Translations under genes and position numbers: made by a program
Shown: in pieces, positions 17,388-25,448 of the stretch
Layout: every line of letters starts with the position of its first letter
How positions within the stretch are numbered: position 1 is the stretch's first letter
The notes under the pieces: model-generated
Told to the model about the DNA's origin: nothing
The model's database searches: none
What the model saw: only the letters and a program-made list of their open reading frames with translations
Assembly (NCBI GenBank): GCA_031276175.1
Contig: JAISNP010000031.1
Span: forward strand, 1-49,198
Length of the DNA: 49,198 bases
Direction: 5' to 3'
Source of the DNA: Tannerella sp.
Lineage (GTDB): Bacteria > Bacteroidota > Bacteroidia > Bacteroidales > Tannerellaceae

Positions 17388-17870
17388 ATGAAGATGAAAT
17401 TTTTTTGTATAACAGTTTTGTCCGTCCTGCTGGGAAGCGGTTTTGCCTCGTGCAGCAAGGACAACGAGAGTGAAGATTTTTCCCGCACGGTTGCCGGGAC
17501 GTATAAGGGGGTATTGCACATCGCCGATATGCCGGACGTGGAAAACGTAACCATCGGGATTACGCGGGAAAACGTCAACAAGGTGACTTTGAAAATGAAA
17601 GAAATCGTGTTGGGTCTTCCCATCGACATTTCCTGCGAATCGATTGTGTTAAGTAACAGTCAGGACATTTCGGGTGTTACCACATACCACATGCCGACGG
17701 AAGTCGGTACCGTTTCGGGCGTTACCACATACGAGATGTCGCCGGGAACTACCGTGCCCGTCCCCGTGACGATCAAAGGGACGATTAAGAGCGGCGCTGC
17801 CGACCTGACTATTCAGGTGGCCATACCGAATGCGCCTGTGGTAGTTGTGTTTGACGGAAAGAAGCAATAG
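17388..17870 (+). CDS. Calycin-like domain lipoprotein
   Basis: This 160-residue lipoprotein has a signal peptide ending GFASCS (Cys22). The small beta-rich body recalls the calycin-like lipoproteins of Bacteroides: TVAGTYKGVLHI at the start, then VTIGITRENVNKVTLKMKEI. A near-exact duplication places SGVTTYHM and SGVTTYEM 15 residues apart (45 bp at the DNA level, 17668 and 17713), within a Thr/Val-rich loop. It is the first gene of a three-gene set with a PCMD lipoprotein and a barrel protein. Ligand unknown. Confidence 0.75.
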   Translation: MKMKFFCITVLSVLLGSGFASCSKDNESEDFSRTVAGTYKGVLHIADMPDVENVTIGITRENVNKVTLKMKEIVLGLPIDISCESIVLSNSQDISGVTTYHMPTEVGTVSGVTTYEMSPGTTVPVPVTIKGTIKSGAADLTIQVAIPNAPVVVVFDGKKQ

Positions 17871-17872
17871 CA

Positions 17873-18976
17873 GTGAAAGCCGCCGGATGGTTCGCCGCAG
17901 TTGCAACGGCGTTGAGCATTACGTCCTGCATCAAAGATGAAGCTCCCAATCCGGAGGCCGACATTCTTTCTCTTGCCTTTCCGGAAAACAGCCTGAGAAC
18001 AAAAGACGTGGAGATATACAACGATTACGTGGTGGCTTATCCCAGACCGCACGTCAATCTGCGCGATTCCGACATAGTACATATCGAACTCTCGGCGGGC
18101 GCAACCTGTCGGCGGGTAGCCAATCCGGCGGCGAACGATACATTGTTTTATATAGACGTCACTTCGGAAAGCAGGCAATACACGAAGCGGTATTCCGTCA
18201 CGGAGGTAGTAAATTTCCCGTCACACTTCGGATTCGAGACGTGGCACAGGCCTACGGCAGGTTATCTCTACGAAAACCCGAAAGACGGCGCCCTCCAGTG
18301 GTATTCGAGCAACAACGGCGTGGCCATTGCGTGGAACAGTCCGGGAAAACCGGCACAGGATTATCCTGTCCGCAGGGGCACATTGTCCGGCAGCATGGCC
18401 GTGGAGTTGAGGACGATGGAAGGCCCCGGCAATATTGCAGGCGTGATGTACATTCCCTGCATTGCCGGTTCCGTTTTTCTCGGAGGGTTTAATGCCTTGA
18501 CAGGATTGACGAATCCTTTACGGTCGACGCTTTTCGGCGTGCCTTTCAACAGCGGGAAACCGCTTAAACTTACCGGGCATTACCTTTACACGGAAGGCAC
18601 GGGCGATTATATTCTTCCGGACGGCAGCCGCGACAAAACAAAAACAGACCGGTGCGACATCTACGCCGTGCTGTTCAAAACGAACGGGCAGGTGCAGTTC
18701 CTGTACGGCGACAACATCGACAGCTCGCCCCAAATCATAGCCAGAGCAAAAATCAGGGACGAAGACATCCGCACGAACGAATTGACTTTCTTTGAACTGG
18801 ATTTTGACTATGATTCCTTCCCGATACCCTTCTCGTGGGACGAACTGAAAAGCAACGTCTACAAGATAACGATTGTCTGCACCTCCGGCCGCAGAGGACA
18901 ATTTTACGAAGGACGTCCCGGAAATACGCTGACGGTGGACAACCTGAACCTGATTTACGACGTATCCGGCATTTAA
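17873..18976 (+). CDS. PCMD-domain surface lipoprotein
   Basis: This 367-residue lipoprotein starts from GTG two bases after the preceding stop. The signal peptide ends SITSCIKDE. An Ig-like N-terminal part (about residues 20-100) is followed by a putative carbohydrate-metabolism (PCMD) domain. That domain begins at FGFETWHRPTAGYLYENPK and includes GSMAVELRTMEGPG and the closing NTLTVDNLNLIYD. Such proteins are often surface glycan binders, though proof is scarce. The operon partner downstream is an outer-membrane barrel. Confidence 0.82.
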   Translation: MKAAGWFAAVATALSITSCIKDEAPNPEADILSLAFPENSLRTKDVEIYNDYVVAYPRPHVNLRDSDIVHIELSAGATCRRVANPAANDTLFYIDVTSESRQYTKRYSVTEVVNFPSHFGFETWHRPTAGYLYENPKDGALQWYSSNNGVAIAWNSPGKPAQDYPVRRGTLSGSMAVELRTMEGPGNIAGVMYIPCIAGSVFLGGFNALTGLTNPLRSTLFGVPFNSGKPLKLTGHYLYTEGTGDYILPDGSRDKTKTDRCDIYAVLFKTNGQVQFLYGDNIDSSPQIIARAKIRDEDIRTNELTFFELDFDYDSFPIPFSWDELKSNVYKITIVCTSGRRGQFYEGRPGNTLTVDNLNLIYDVSGI

Positions 18977-18981
18977 CTGGA

Positions 18982-19740
18982 ATGAAGAAAGCGCTTAAAT
19001 ACGGTATCATTATCGGGCTGATCGGATTGTTTTGCTGTCCGTCGTCGACTCTTCGGGCGCAGGAAAAGTTTCCTCGCTGGGAATTTAAAATCTATGGCGG
19101 TTTCAATATCGGCGGGACGTCCCCATTGCCGTTGCCCGCAGAAATACGCGCGATAGATGCATTTACTCCGATACTGCTTGCTCCCCATGTGTCGCTGGAG
19201 GCGATTCGCCGCCTGAACCGGAAGTGGGGCATTTCCGTACAGCTGGCGCTCGACCACAAAGGATTCGAAGTAACCGACCGGGTGAAAAGTCTGCATACGG
19301 AAATCGAAATGAACAATGAAGTATACGAAGGCAATTTTACGGGGAAGAATACGACCCGGATACATAATGCGTACATTACGCTGCCCGTAGCGGCGACTTA
19401 CCGCATCGCCGAGCGGTGGGAACTTCAGGCAGGCGCCTATCTGGCTTATCTGCAAGGCGGCAATTTCAAGGGAACGGCTTCCGACGGATATATCCGTCAG
19501 GGAAGCCCGACCGGAGAGAAGACGGTTGTGGACAAGGCGATGTTCGACTTTTCGGAAAAACAGAGAGTTTTCGACTACGGACTGCTACTTGCGGGAGAAT
19601 GGGAGTTTTATCCGCGTTTCGGATGCAGGGGACAGATTGCATGGGGACTGTGCCCGCTGTTTCCACGAGATTTTACCGGAGTGCCGGTTAGCATGTACAA
19701 TATCTACGGCGGACTCGGCATTACCTACCGGCTGAATTGA
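18982..19740 (+). CDS. Outer-membrane beta-barrel protein, PorT-like
   Basis: The product is about 252 residues from the ATG at 18982. The frame stays open further upstream, but only inside the PCMD gene. A signal peptide ends near STLRAQ. Alternating strands typical of the small Bacteroidota barrel family follow (WEFKIYGGFNIGG, SVQLALDHKGFEV, ITLPVAATYRIAERWELQAG, and GGLGITYRLN at the end). It closes the three-gene surface set and is followed by a bidirectional terminator. Function unknown. Confidence 0.8.
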   Translation: MKKALKYGIIIGLIGLFCCPSSTLRAQEKFPRWEFKIYGGFNIGGTSPLPLPAEIRAIDAFTPILLAPHVSLEAIRRLNRKWGISVQLALDHKGFEVTDRVKSLHTEIEMNNEVYEGNFTGKNTTRIHNAYITLPVAATYRIAERWELQAGAYLAYLQGGNFKGTASDGYIRQGSPTGEKTVVDKAMFDFSEKQRVFDYGLLLAGEWEFYPRFGCRGQIAWGLCPLFPRDFTGVPVSMYNIYGGLGITYRLN

Positions 19741-19766
19741 AACAGGCGGTTGCCGCACACCAAAAT

Positions 19767-19799
19767 AAAAAACCGGAACTGTCGCAGTCCCGGTTTTTC
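19767..19799. terminator. Bidirectional terminator between convergent genes
   Basis: A long hairpin pairs AAAAACCGG and ACTG with CAGT and CCGGTTTTT around the loop TCG, with one mismatch. It has a T-run on the plus side and an A-run on the other, so it can end transcripts from the barrel gene and from the NigD-like gene. Confidence 0.85.
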
Positions 19800-19829
19800 C
19801 ATATATAAAACCAAGCATTAAAAAAAGAA

Positions 19830-20567
19830 TTACTTGATGTCCGCGTCGTATTTTTCCGTTCCGACGTGTACTTTTTCCGCGCTCGCAGGCTTGAACGCAA
19901 CTTTCTTTATCAGTTCGCCTTCGAACGTGTTGACTTTGACGGTCAGTTCCACTTCTTCCTCCCCGTGAATGTCCGAGAGGTCGAATGCCACAATCCCTTT
20001 CCGGGCATATACGGTGGCGTCGCCGTATGCGTTGTGGCGAAACTCGAAATAGTAGGGCGTATCGGCGCGGTCTGTTTTTACCAGATTAATGTAGTGCGAA
20101 ACGCCCATGCCTCCGTTGTAGAATCCGAATTCTACGTTCAAATATCCGTCTCCGATCCACATGTTCAGTATCTTGACCGGGTCGTTGCCGTATTCTTCGT
20201 CGTTCTTTTCGCCCAGGTCTTTGGCGGCGGCTTTTGTCAGCACGTTTTGGATGTCGAGGATTTTTACGGCGTGGTCGTAACCCTGAAATTTGTCCGACAG
20301 GATGGTGTAGACTGCGATGGCGCGCCGTTTATGCTTCGGATTGTACCAAGGGACGTCCGTAGCGGCAGGCCAGAGCGTTGTGCCGTTGTCCAGTGTCAGC
20401 GAATACATGCCGTTGTCGTTTAGCGGGTTTACGGTTGCAATGGAATACCATGCCTTATTCATCGAATATTCGTCGCCGTCGTCGCAGGCATTTAAGCATA
20501 AAAATAAAACTGTGAATACTGCATACAAAGCAGATTTGAATGATTTTACCTTTCTCATATCAGTCAT
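19830..20567 (-). CDS. NigD-like lipoprotein
   Basis: The product is 245 residues, with a lipoprotein signal ending LCLNACDD. Two beta-rich domains of the NigD-like type follow. An N-terminal OB-like part contains NGMYSLTLDNGTTLWPA. The C-terminal part contains GDGYLNVEFGFYNGG, HYINLV and YFEFRHNAYGD. Founding members were linked to a Bacteroides bacteriocin locus, but most homologues, including this isolated one, have unknown roles. An in-frame ATG four codons downstream (MRKVKSFK) may be the true start. Confidence 0.82.
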   Translation of the reverse strand: MTDMRKVKSFKSALYAVFTVLFLCLNACDDGDEYSMNKAWYSIATVNPLNDNGMYSLTLDNGTTLWPAATDVPWYNPKHKRRAIAVYTILSDKFQGYDHAVKILDIQNVLTKAAAKDLGEKNDEEYGNDPVKILNMWIGDGYLNVEFGFYNGGMGVSHYINLVKTDRADTPYYFEFRHNAYGDATVYARKGIVAFDLSDIHGEEEVELTVKVNTFEGELIKKVAFKPASAEKVHVGTEKYDADIK

Positions 20568-20732
20568 AAATTTTGTTTGTTCCGCATTTAAGATGCAAAG
20601 CCGACGAAAAACGTTGCATCCGAATTTAGCTAATGAATGTGATTAAAACGAAAGCGGCATATCGGGCATTGATATTATTTGCCCAATTGACGGCAGCACG
20701 CTTTTCGGATAAGCACAAAATGGAAATTGTAC

Positions 20733-20740
20733 TACATTTG
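20733..20740 (+). promoter_or_regulatory. Promoter -7 box for the M16 peptidase gene
   Basis: TACATTTG lies 23 bp before the start codon at 20764. The -33 element is not clear. Nearby, GATGCAA and TTGCATC (about 20592-20620) form an inverted repeat that could be an operator for either divergent gene. Confidence 0.5.
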
Positions 20741-20763
20741 CATCTCTAAAAAAACGCGGTTTT

Positions 20764-21984
20764 ATGTACTGTCATTTCCATACGTTGCGTAACGGTCTTC
20801 GTTTGATTCATTTGCCGTCGGATTCTCCGGTGGCATACTGTGGTTTTGCCGTCCGTGCCGGCGCCAGAGACGAGCTGCCCGGCGAGGCAGGGCTGGCGCA
20901 TTTTGTGGAACACCTGCTGTTCAAGGGTACGCGCAAGCGTCGCACGTGGCATATTCTGAACCGGATGGAAGCCGTAGGCGGAGAGTTGAACGCTTATACT
21001 TCGAAGGAGGAGACGTTCGTATATTCCGTTTTTCTTGCGGATGATTTCGAGCGTGCTGTGGAGTTGATGTCCGACTTGGTAATCAATTCGCAGTTTCCCG
21101 GACGGGAAATGGAAAAGGAGCGGACGGTGGTTCTGGACGAAATCCGCTCGTACATGGATAATCCGTCGGAACTGATTGCCGATGAATTTGAGGACATGAT
21201 TTTTGCCGGCCATCCGCTGGGTCATTCTATCCTTGGCGACAGGAAATCGCTGCTTTCGTTTTGCCGCGAGTCGTGTTTTTCGTTCGTGAAGCGTTATTAT
21301 ACTGCGCCGGAGATGGTTTTCTTTTCGATGGGGCGCATGGATTTCAGGCGCGTCGTGCGTTTGTCGGAGAAGTATCTTTCGGATGTGCCGGTAGATGCCG
21401 CCGTCCGTTGCGAAACGCAGCCGCCATCCGCTCCGCCCGTGCAGGCGGTGAAAAAGAAGAGGACGCATCAGACGCACGTCATGACGGGAGGACGGGCATA
21501 CGGGATTTTCGACGGCAGGCAGACGACGCTCATGCTGCTGAACGATATAGTGGGCGGCCCGGGCATGAACAGCCGTCTGAACGTCTCGCTGCGCGAAAGA
21601 AACGGACTGGTGTACCACGTCGAGTCCTGCGTGTCGGCCTATACGGATACGGGGGTTTTCGCCATATACTTCGGGTCGGATCCGAAGCAGCGGGAAAAGG
21701 CGCTTGAACTGATTGAGAAAGAACTGCGCGGGCTGCGCGAAAACAAGTTGAGCGACGCGCGCCTGTCGGCGGCAAAGAAGCAGGCGACAGGGCAGGTCGG
21801 CGTGGCGGTCGACAACAGGGAAAACCTGTTTCTGGGCATGGGGAAATCGTTCCTGCACCGTAATTGCTACGATGCGCCGGAGGAAGTGTTTCGCAAAATC
21901 AATGCCGTCACGGCTACTCAGTTATGCGACGCGGCGAATGAGATTTTTGCTCCCGAACGGATGTTTCTCCTCATTTACGAATAG
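20764..21984 (+). CDS. M16 family zinc metallopeptidase (insulinase-like)
   Basis: This 406-residue single-chain peptidase has the inverted zinc motif HFVEH at residues 46-50 and the third ligand in ERTVVLDEIRSYMDNP about 75 residues later. The C-terminal half has GGPGMNSRLNVSLRERNGLVYH, the substrate-grip motif R-x-x-x-G-L-x-Y of M16 proteins. There is no signal peptide, so it is probably cytoplasmic and of the processing-peptidase-like M16B type. It stands alone with its own promoter. Confidence 0.92.
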   Translation: MYCHFHTLRNGLRLIHLPSDSPVAYCGFAVRAGARDELPGEAGLAHFVEHLLFKGTRKRRTWHILNRMEAVGGELNAYTSKEETFVYSVFLADDFERAVELMSDLVINSQFPGREMEKERTVVLDEIRSYMDNPSELIADEFEDMIFAGHPLGHSILGDRKSLLSFCRESCFSFVKRYYTAPEMVFFSMGRMDFRRVVRLSEKYLSDVPVDAAVRCETQPPSAPPVQAVKKKRTHQTHVMTGGRAYGIFDGRQTTLMLLNDIVGGPGMNSRLNVSLRERNGLVYHVESCVSAYTDTGVFAIYFGSDPKQREKALELIEKELRGLRENKLSDARLSAAKKQATGQVGVAVDNRENLFLGMGKSFLHRNCYDAPEEVFRKINAVTATQLCDAANEIFAPERMFLLIYE

Positions 21985-22026
21985 ATGGCGTCGGGGATGG
22001 AGATCAATAAAAAAAACGGTTAAACA

Positions 22027-22058
22027 ATTGACCGTATTACACGTTTACACTAATTTTG
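22027..22058 (+). promoter_or_regulatory. Promoter of the glycosyltransferase-PAP2 pair
   Basis: ATTG (22027-22030) is followed after 20 bp by TAATTTTG (22051-22058). This is a good Bacteroidota promoter, with a 15-nt leader to the ATG at 22080. Confidence 0.7.
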
Positions 22059-22079
22059 TCTTTGTAAAAGAATTACCGT

Positions 22080-23171
22080 ATGGATAAAAAACGCAGATTC
22101 ATGTTCGTCGTGCAGGGAGAGGGCCGGGGGCACCTCACCCAAGCCATTTCGCTGGCAGAGATATTGCGCCGTCACGGGCACGAAGTGGTGGCCACGCTGG
22201 TGGGGAAAAGTTTTTCGAGAGAAGTGCCGACATTCTTTACCAAAAGAATGAATACGCCCGTAGTGGTGTACGAAGCGCCTTCGTTCGTTTTCAAGAAGAA
22301 CAAAAAGCACATAGACGGCATGAAGACCTTGCTTTACAACATCAATCCCCAGAAACTGAAAAAGTACGGCGACAGTATCGAGCTTATCCACCGGCAGGTT
22401 ATCGAGTACAGGCCGGACGTGGTCGTGAATTTTTACGAAGTGCTCCCCGGCTTTGCGCAACTGTATTTTCGCCACGACATTCCGTTCGTCGACATCGGCC
22501 ATCAGTACATGATGCGCCATCCCGATTATCTTCAGGGCCGGGGCGACCCGCAGCACCTGATGCTTCTCAGGCTTCATTCCATCCTGACCAGCATGGGGGC
22601 GACGAAGATACTTGCGCTGTCGTTCTACTCCATGAAGAGCTATCCGCACGAACGCATCACGATTGTTCCGCCCCTGCTGCGGAGCGAAGTGCTGGAACTG
22701 AAGCCTGAAGAAGGCGACTACATACTCGGATACATGGTCAACCAGGGCTACGAAAACGAAGTGCGTGCATGGCACAGGAAGCATCCCGAAGTGAAACTGC
22801 ATTTTTTCTGGGACAAGGAAGATGCGCCGGAAACGTTGCAGGTAGACGAGACCTTCACGCTGCACACGATTAACGACGCGCTGTTTCTAAAATATATGGC
22901 CGGATGCAAGGGATACATCACTACGGCAGGATTCGAATCGGTTTGCGAAGCGCTCTACCTGAACAAACCCGTCATGATGATTCCCGCACATATCGAGCAG
23001 GAAGTGAATGCGGCGGACGCGCAGTCTATCGACGGCGGAATAGTCGGCAACAAGTTCGACCTGAGCCGCCTGCTTGCCCATATGCGCGAGGAACGGAAGT
23101 TCGACGCCGACACTTTCCGCAAATGGGTGCGCTCGGCCGAAAAAATCTTTATCGAACAGCTCATGTTATAA
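22080..23171 (+). CDS. Glycosyltransferase, GT-B fold (MurG/UGT-like)
   Basis: The 363-residue product starts with MFVVQGEGRGHLTQAISLAE, the glycine-rich nucleotide-sugar loop seen in GT-B enzymes such as MurG. A linker follows, then the C-terminal donor domain with YMAGCKGYITTAGFESVCEALYLN and a P-x-x-x-E-Q-like region (MMIPAHIEQEVNA). No signal peptide is seen. A PAP2 phosphatase starts 4 bp after the stop, which suggests an envelope lipid-sugar step. The acceptor is unknown. Confidence 0.85.
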   Translation: MDKKRRFMFVVQGEGRGHLTQAISLAEILRRHGHEVVATLVGKSFSREVPTFFTKRMNTPVVVYEAPSFVFKKNKKHIDGMKTLLYNINPQKLKKYGDSIELIHRQVIEYRPDVVVNFYEVLPGFAQLYFRHDIPFVDIGHQYMMRHPDYLQGRGDPQHLMLLRLHSILTSMGATKILALSFYSMKSYPHERITIVPPLLRSEVLELKPEEGDYILGYMVNQGYENEVRAWHRKHPEVKLHFFWDKEDAPETLQVDETFTLHTINDALFLKYMAGCKGYITTAGFESVCEALYLNKPVMMIPAHIEQEVNAADAQSIDGGIVGNKFDLSRLLAHMREERKFDADTFRKWVRSAEKIFIEQLML

Positions 23172-23175
23172 GAGA

Positions 23176-23919
23176 ATGATTACGTATCGAATATGGATTC
23201 TTGTTTCCCTTTTTATTTCCGGTCAATCTTCTGCGCAAAACGATACGGTAAAATATGCCGAAAAGCCCGCAACGGTTTCACCATGGGCGTTCGTCGTGCC
23301 CTCGGCGCTGATTTCGTACGGGATAGCCAGACAGTTTACGCCGGCGTTGCGTGATTTCGAGCGCAGCATCGACCGCAAAGTTTCGCAAAATATTCATCGC
23401 CGGTATACCTTCGACAATTACCTCCAGTATGCACCCCATGCCGGCATCTATCTGCCCGCCATGTGCGGAGTGAAGGCGAAGCACAATATGCGCGACAGGA
23501 TGCTCGTACATGCTTCGTCGGTAATTATTTACACAAGCGTGGTGCAGGGCGCCAAAAGCCTTGCCGGCGTTACCCGCCCGGGCAGTTGGGACAGGCGCTC
23601 CTTTCCGTCGGGACATACGGCCACGGCGTTTGTCGGGGCGCATATCATGTACAGAGAATATAAAGACACCTCGCCGCAGACATGCTTTATCGGCTACGGC
23701 ATGGCAGCCGCCACGGGCGCTATGCGCATGATCAATCGCAAGCACTGGCTCAGCGATGTACTTGCCGGCGCCGGCACGGGCATCGCCTGCGTCGAACTGT
23801 CGTACCTGATGCTGCCCGTGTGGCATCAACTTTTTAAAACGCACGCCGACGACCGCCTTGTCATCAGCCCGATGATTGGCGGCGACGCTTGGGGAGCCGG
23901 CATAATCGCTACCTTCTGA
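23176..23919 (+). CDS. Membrane-associated PAP2-family phosphatase
   Basis: This 247-residue protein, taken from the ATG at 23176, has a signal sequence and several hydrophobic segments. The three PAP2 motifs are present: KSLAGVTRP (K-x6-RP), SFPSGHTA, and R-x5-H-x3-D as RMINRKHWLSD. It probably removes phosphate from an isoprenoid or lipid phosphate on the periplasmic face. It is coupled to the glycosyltransferase gene upstream. The frame also reads open into the upstream gene, which I disregard because of the AGAG spacing before this ATG. Confidence 0.88.
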   Translation: MITYRIWILVSLFISGQSSAQNDTVKYAEKPATVSPWAFVVPSALISYGIARQFTPALRDFERSIDRKVSQNIHRRYTFDNYLQYAPHAGIYLPAMCGVKAKHNMRDRMLVHASSVIIYTSVVQGAKSLAGVTRPGSWDRRSFPSGHTATAFVGAHIMYREYKDTSPQTCFIGYGMAAATGAMRMINRKHWLSDVLAGAGTGIACVELSYLMLPVWHQLFKTHADDRLVISPMIGGDAWGAGIIATF

Positions 23920-24002
23920 TAACCGGCTGCACGCGCAGCGCGGGCGACGAACCGTGAGCGGCAAACGACAGAAGCGCCCGCGCACGGCGCCGCGTAAAGT
24001 AT

Positions 24003-24044
24003 AAAAAAGACGGACGGAAGCCGGAAACCCGCGCCCCGTCCGTC
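24003..24044 (-). terminator. Terminator of the minus-strand gene at 24069-24731
   Basis: On the minus strand a perfect 9-bp stem, GACGGACGG with CCGTCCGTC, spans 24044-24009 with an 18-nt loop. It is followed by TTTTTTATAC. It lies 25 bp after the gene's stop codon. Confidence 0.8.
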
Positions 24045-24068
24045 CACCATTGCATTAACCTGTATATA

Positions 24069-24731
24069 CTACGAAAGAAAGACGCTCACAACAGGCCCCC
24101 ACGGCCCCCGTTCGCCCGTCGGATTGACCCATGCCCCGGCGGCATGAAGCTTTTTCCCTGCGGCGTCGAGCGGGAAGACAAGCCGGTGCGGCGTCCGCGT
24201 GATGGTGATAAGCGTTTCCGTCAAATCATCGACCGACTCCGGCGTTTCGGCGGCAAAACCGAGACGCACAATCGCCTCGTGCACGCCGCGCGGCTTGGCT
24301 ATCGACAGCGGCGTATTCACATCATGATAACGCAAATCCGCCGTGCATTGTCCCAACACGTCAAGCGTAAGCGCCGGCCACGTCTCCGGCGGCGGATGCC
24401 TGTATTGACGCCTCGAATATGGCGGCGCTATCTGCAAAATATCATAATCCGAAGGCTTAAGCATCGGCAGCGACCTCAGATTCTGTACCAGCGGCTCTAC
24501 GGCCTTCACAAACACTTTGCGCCTCTCCATCATCTCGGTATGCGCCGCCTTTGTCCTGCTTGCAGGATTGCCCCACACGCCGTGCGCCGCCTGAAGGTCG
24601 TTCAACTTTATCTCCACCTCTTTTTCCCACGATTCGCTCACGCCCCAGTTCGACATATTCAACTTCAGATACGTAAAAAACGAAACTGCCCATGCGAGCA
24701 GCGCGTCGATATTTCCATATAATACTTTCAC
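24069..24731 (-). CDS. Conserved Bacteroidota protein of unknown function, next to a 21-bp array
   Basis: This 220-residue soluble protein has a helical N-terminal half containing LNDLQAAHGVWGNPASRTKA and a beta-rich C-terminal half with AKPRGVHEAIVRLGFA and NPTGERGPWGPVVSVF. The C-terminal pattern (KPxGVHxAxxRxG ... GExGPW) is one I recall from a very widespread, unnamed Bacteroidota family. A promoter at 25136-25169 drives transcription through array A into this gene, with only 12 bp between the end of the repeat ORF and this ATG. A terminator follows. Its role is unknown. Confidence 0.78.
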   Translation of the reverse strand: MKVLYGNIDALLAWAVSFFTYLKLNMSNWGVSESWEKEVEIKLNDLQAAHGVWGNPASRTKAAHTEMMERRKVFVKAVEPLVQNLRSLPMLKPSDYDILQIAPPYSRRQYRHPPPETWPALTLDVLGQCTADLRYHDVNTPLSIAKPRGVHEAIVRLGFAAETPESVDDLTETLITITRTPHRLVFPLDAAGKKLHAAGAWVNPTGERGPWGPVVSVFLS

Positions 24732-24743
24732 AATGCTTGAACT

Positions 24744-25106
24744 TTAATTTTTAATAATATACGTTTCAATTTGCTGTCTGGTATGCTTTGACGATACACT
24801 CGAATTCGAATTTGAAGAACTCAAATTCGAATTTGAAAGACTCAAACTCGAATTTGATAAACTCAAACTCGAATTTGAAGAACTCAAACTCGAATTTGAA
24901 AGACTCAAACTCGAATTTGGAGAACTCAAATTCGAATTTGATAAACTCAAACTCGAATTTGGAAGACTCAAACTCGAATTTGAAAGACTCAAATTCGAAT
25001 TTGAAGAACTCAAACTCGAATTTGGAAAGCTCAAATACGAATTTGAATCAGTCAAATACGAATTTGAAAACTCCAAATCCGCACGCGAAACATTCGTTTT
25101 ATACAT
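24744..25106 (-). CDS. Possible 120-residue heptad-repeat ORF encoded by array A
   Basis: This ATG-initiated frame begins about 22 nt after the predicted transcription start of a strong promoter. It runs through all 13 array units and stops 12 bp before the next gene. It encodes repeats of the form NSSLSLS/NSNLSSS, about 60% Ser and Asn. Against it: an array with a 21-bp period is open in many frames by default, and the plus strand is open here too. No signal peptide is seen. It may instead be an untranslated leader. Confidence 0.35.
   Translation of the reverse strand: MYKTNVSRADLEFSNSYLTDSNSYLSFPNSSLSSSNSNLSLSNSSLSLPNSSLSLSNSNLSSPNSSLSLSNSSLSSSNSSLSLSNSSLSLSNSNLSSSNSNSSVSSKHTRQQIETYIIKN
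24802..25074. repeat. Array A: 13 tandem units of 21 bp
   Basis: There are 13 head-to-tail units with period exactly 21 bp and no insertions. Each carries a near-palindrome AAAYTCGAATTT followed by a variable GAAGAACTC-type segment. AATTT tracts recur every two helical turns, which favours intrinsic bending. The last three units (from 25012) drift, with TACGAATTT in place of CTCGAATTT. It lies between divergent genes. Variation is mostly in the purine-rich part (GAAGA, GAAAG, GATAA, GGAGA). Confidence 0.95.
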
Positions 25107-25135
25107 ACAATAAGTGATTTATGCCTTTAAGGCGG

Positions 25136-25169
25136 CAAAGATAAGGATTACTTTCATCAACCGGGCAAA
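25136..25169 (-). promoter_or_regulatory. Promoter reading into array A and the 24069-24731 gene
   Basis: On the minus strand TTTG (25169-25166) is followed after 22 bp by TATCTTTG (25143-25136). Both boxes match the consensus. Initiation near 25129 would give a transcript that runs through all 13 units. A small palindrome, GCCTTTAAGGC, lies in the early leader (25123-25133). Confidence 0.7.
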
Positions 25170-25261
25170 AATGGGAGCACAAAATCCGGCGGAAATGAAG
25201 AAAAGGCAGGCGGGGAGATATTTTACATTATTTTTGATTTCCGTCCTGGTTTTTCGTGCGC

Positions 25262-25333
25262 ACGAGATGCCATCCCGTTCGGTCTATCGCTGCGGATGCT
25301 ATCCGGATTTATCCCGTGAGAGATGGAATCTCG
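25262..25333. repeat. Palindromic element, possibly a dispersed REP/MITE-like repeat
   Basis: CGAGATGCCATC (from 25263) and GATGGAATCTCG (to 25333) are inverted copies with one mismatch. They enclose two smaller dyads, GGATGCTATCC and GGATTTATCC. The stretch has no protein-like frame. The nested dyads suggest a mobile palindromic element or RNA hairpin. A genome search for further copies would be needed to call it. Confidence 0.35.
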
Positions 25334-25376
25334 CGGACAGGGGGGCGGTATTATTGCAGCGGCGGATGTTTTGCTG

Positions 25377-25407
25377 TTTGATTTCACGGATAATTGTTTT
25401 ACTTTTG
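25377..25407 (+). promoter_or_regulatory. Promoter of the sialate O-acetylesterase operon
   Basis: TTTG (25377-25380), 19 bp, then TACTTTTG (25400-25407). The match is full, and the start codon is 42 bp downstream at 25449. Confidence 0.75.
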
Positions 25408-25448
25408 CTGCGCTTAAAATAATAACTCATTTAAAACGGATTTACATC

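Noticed and set aside
25114..25422. Small frame of 102 residues between array A and the esterase
   Set aside because: Odd composition, overlaps two predicted promoters and the palindromic element, and lacks an RBS.
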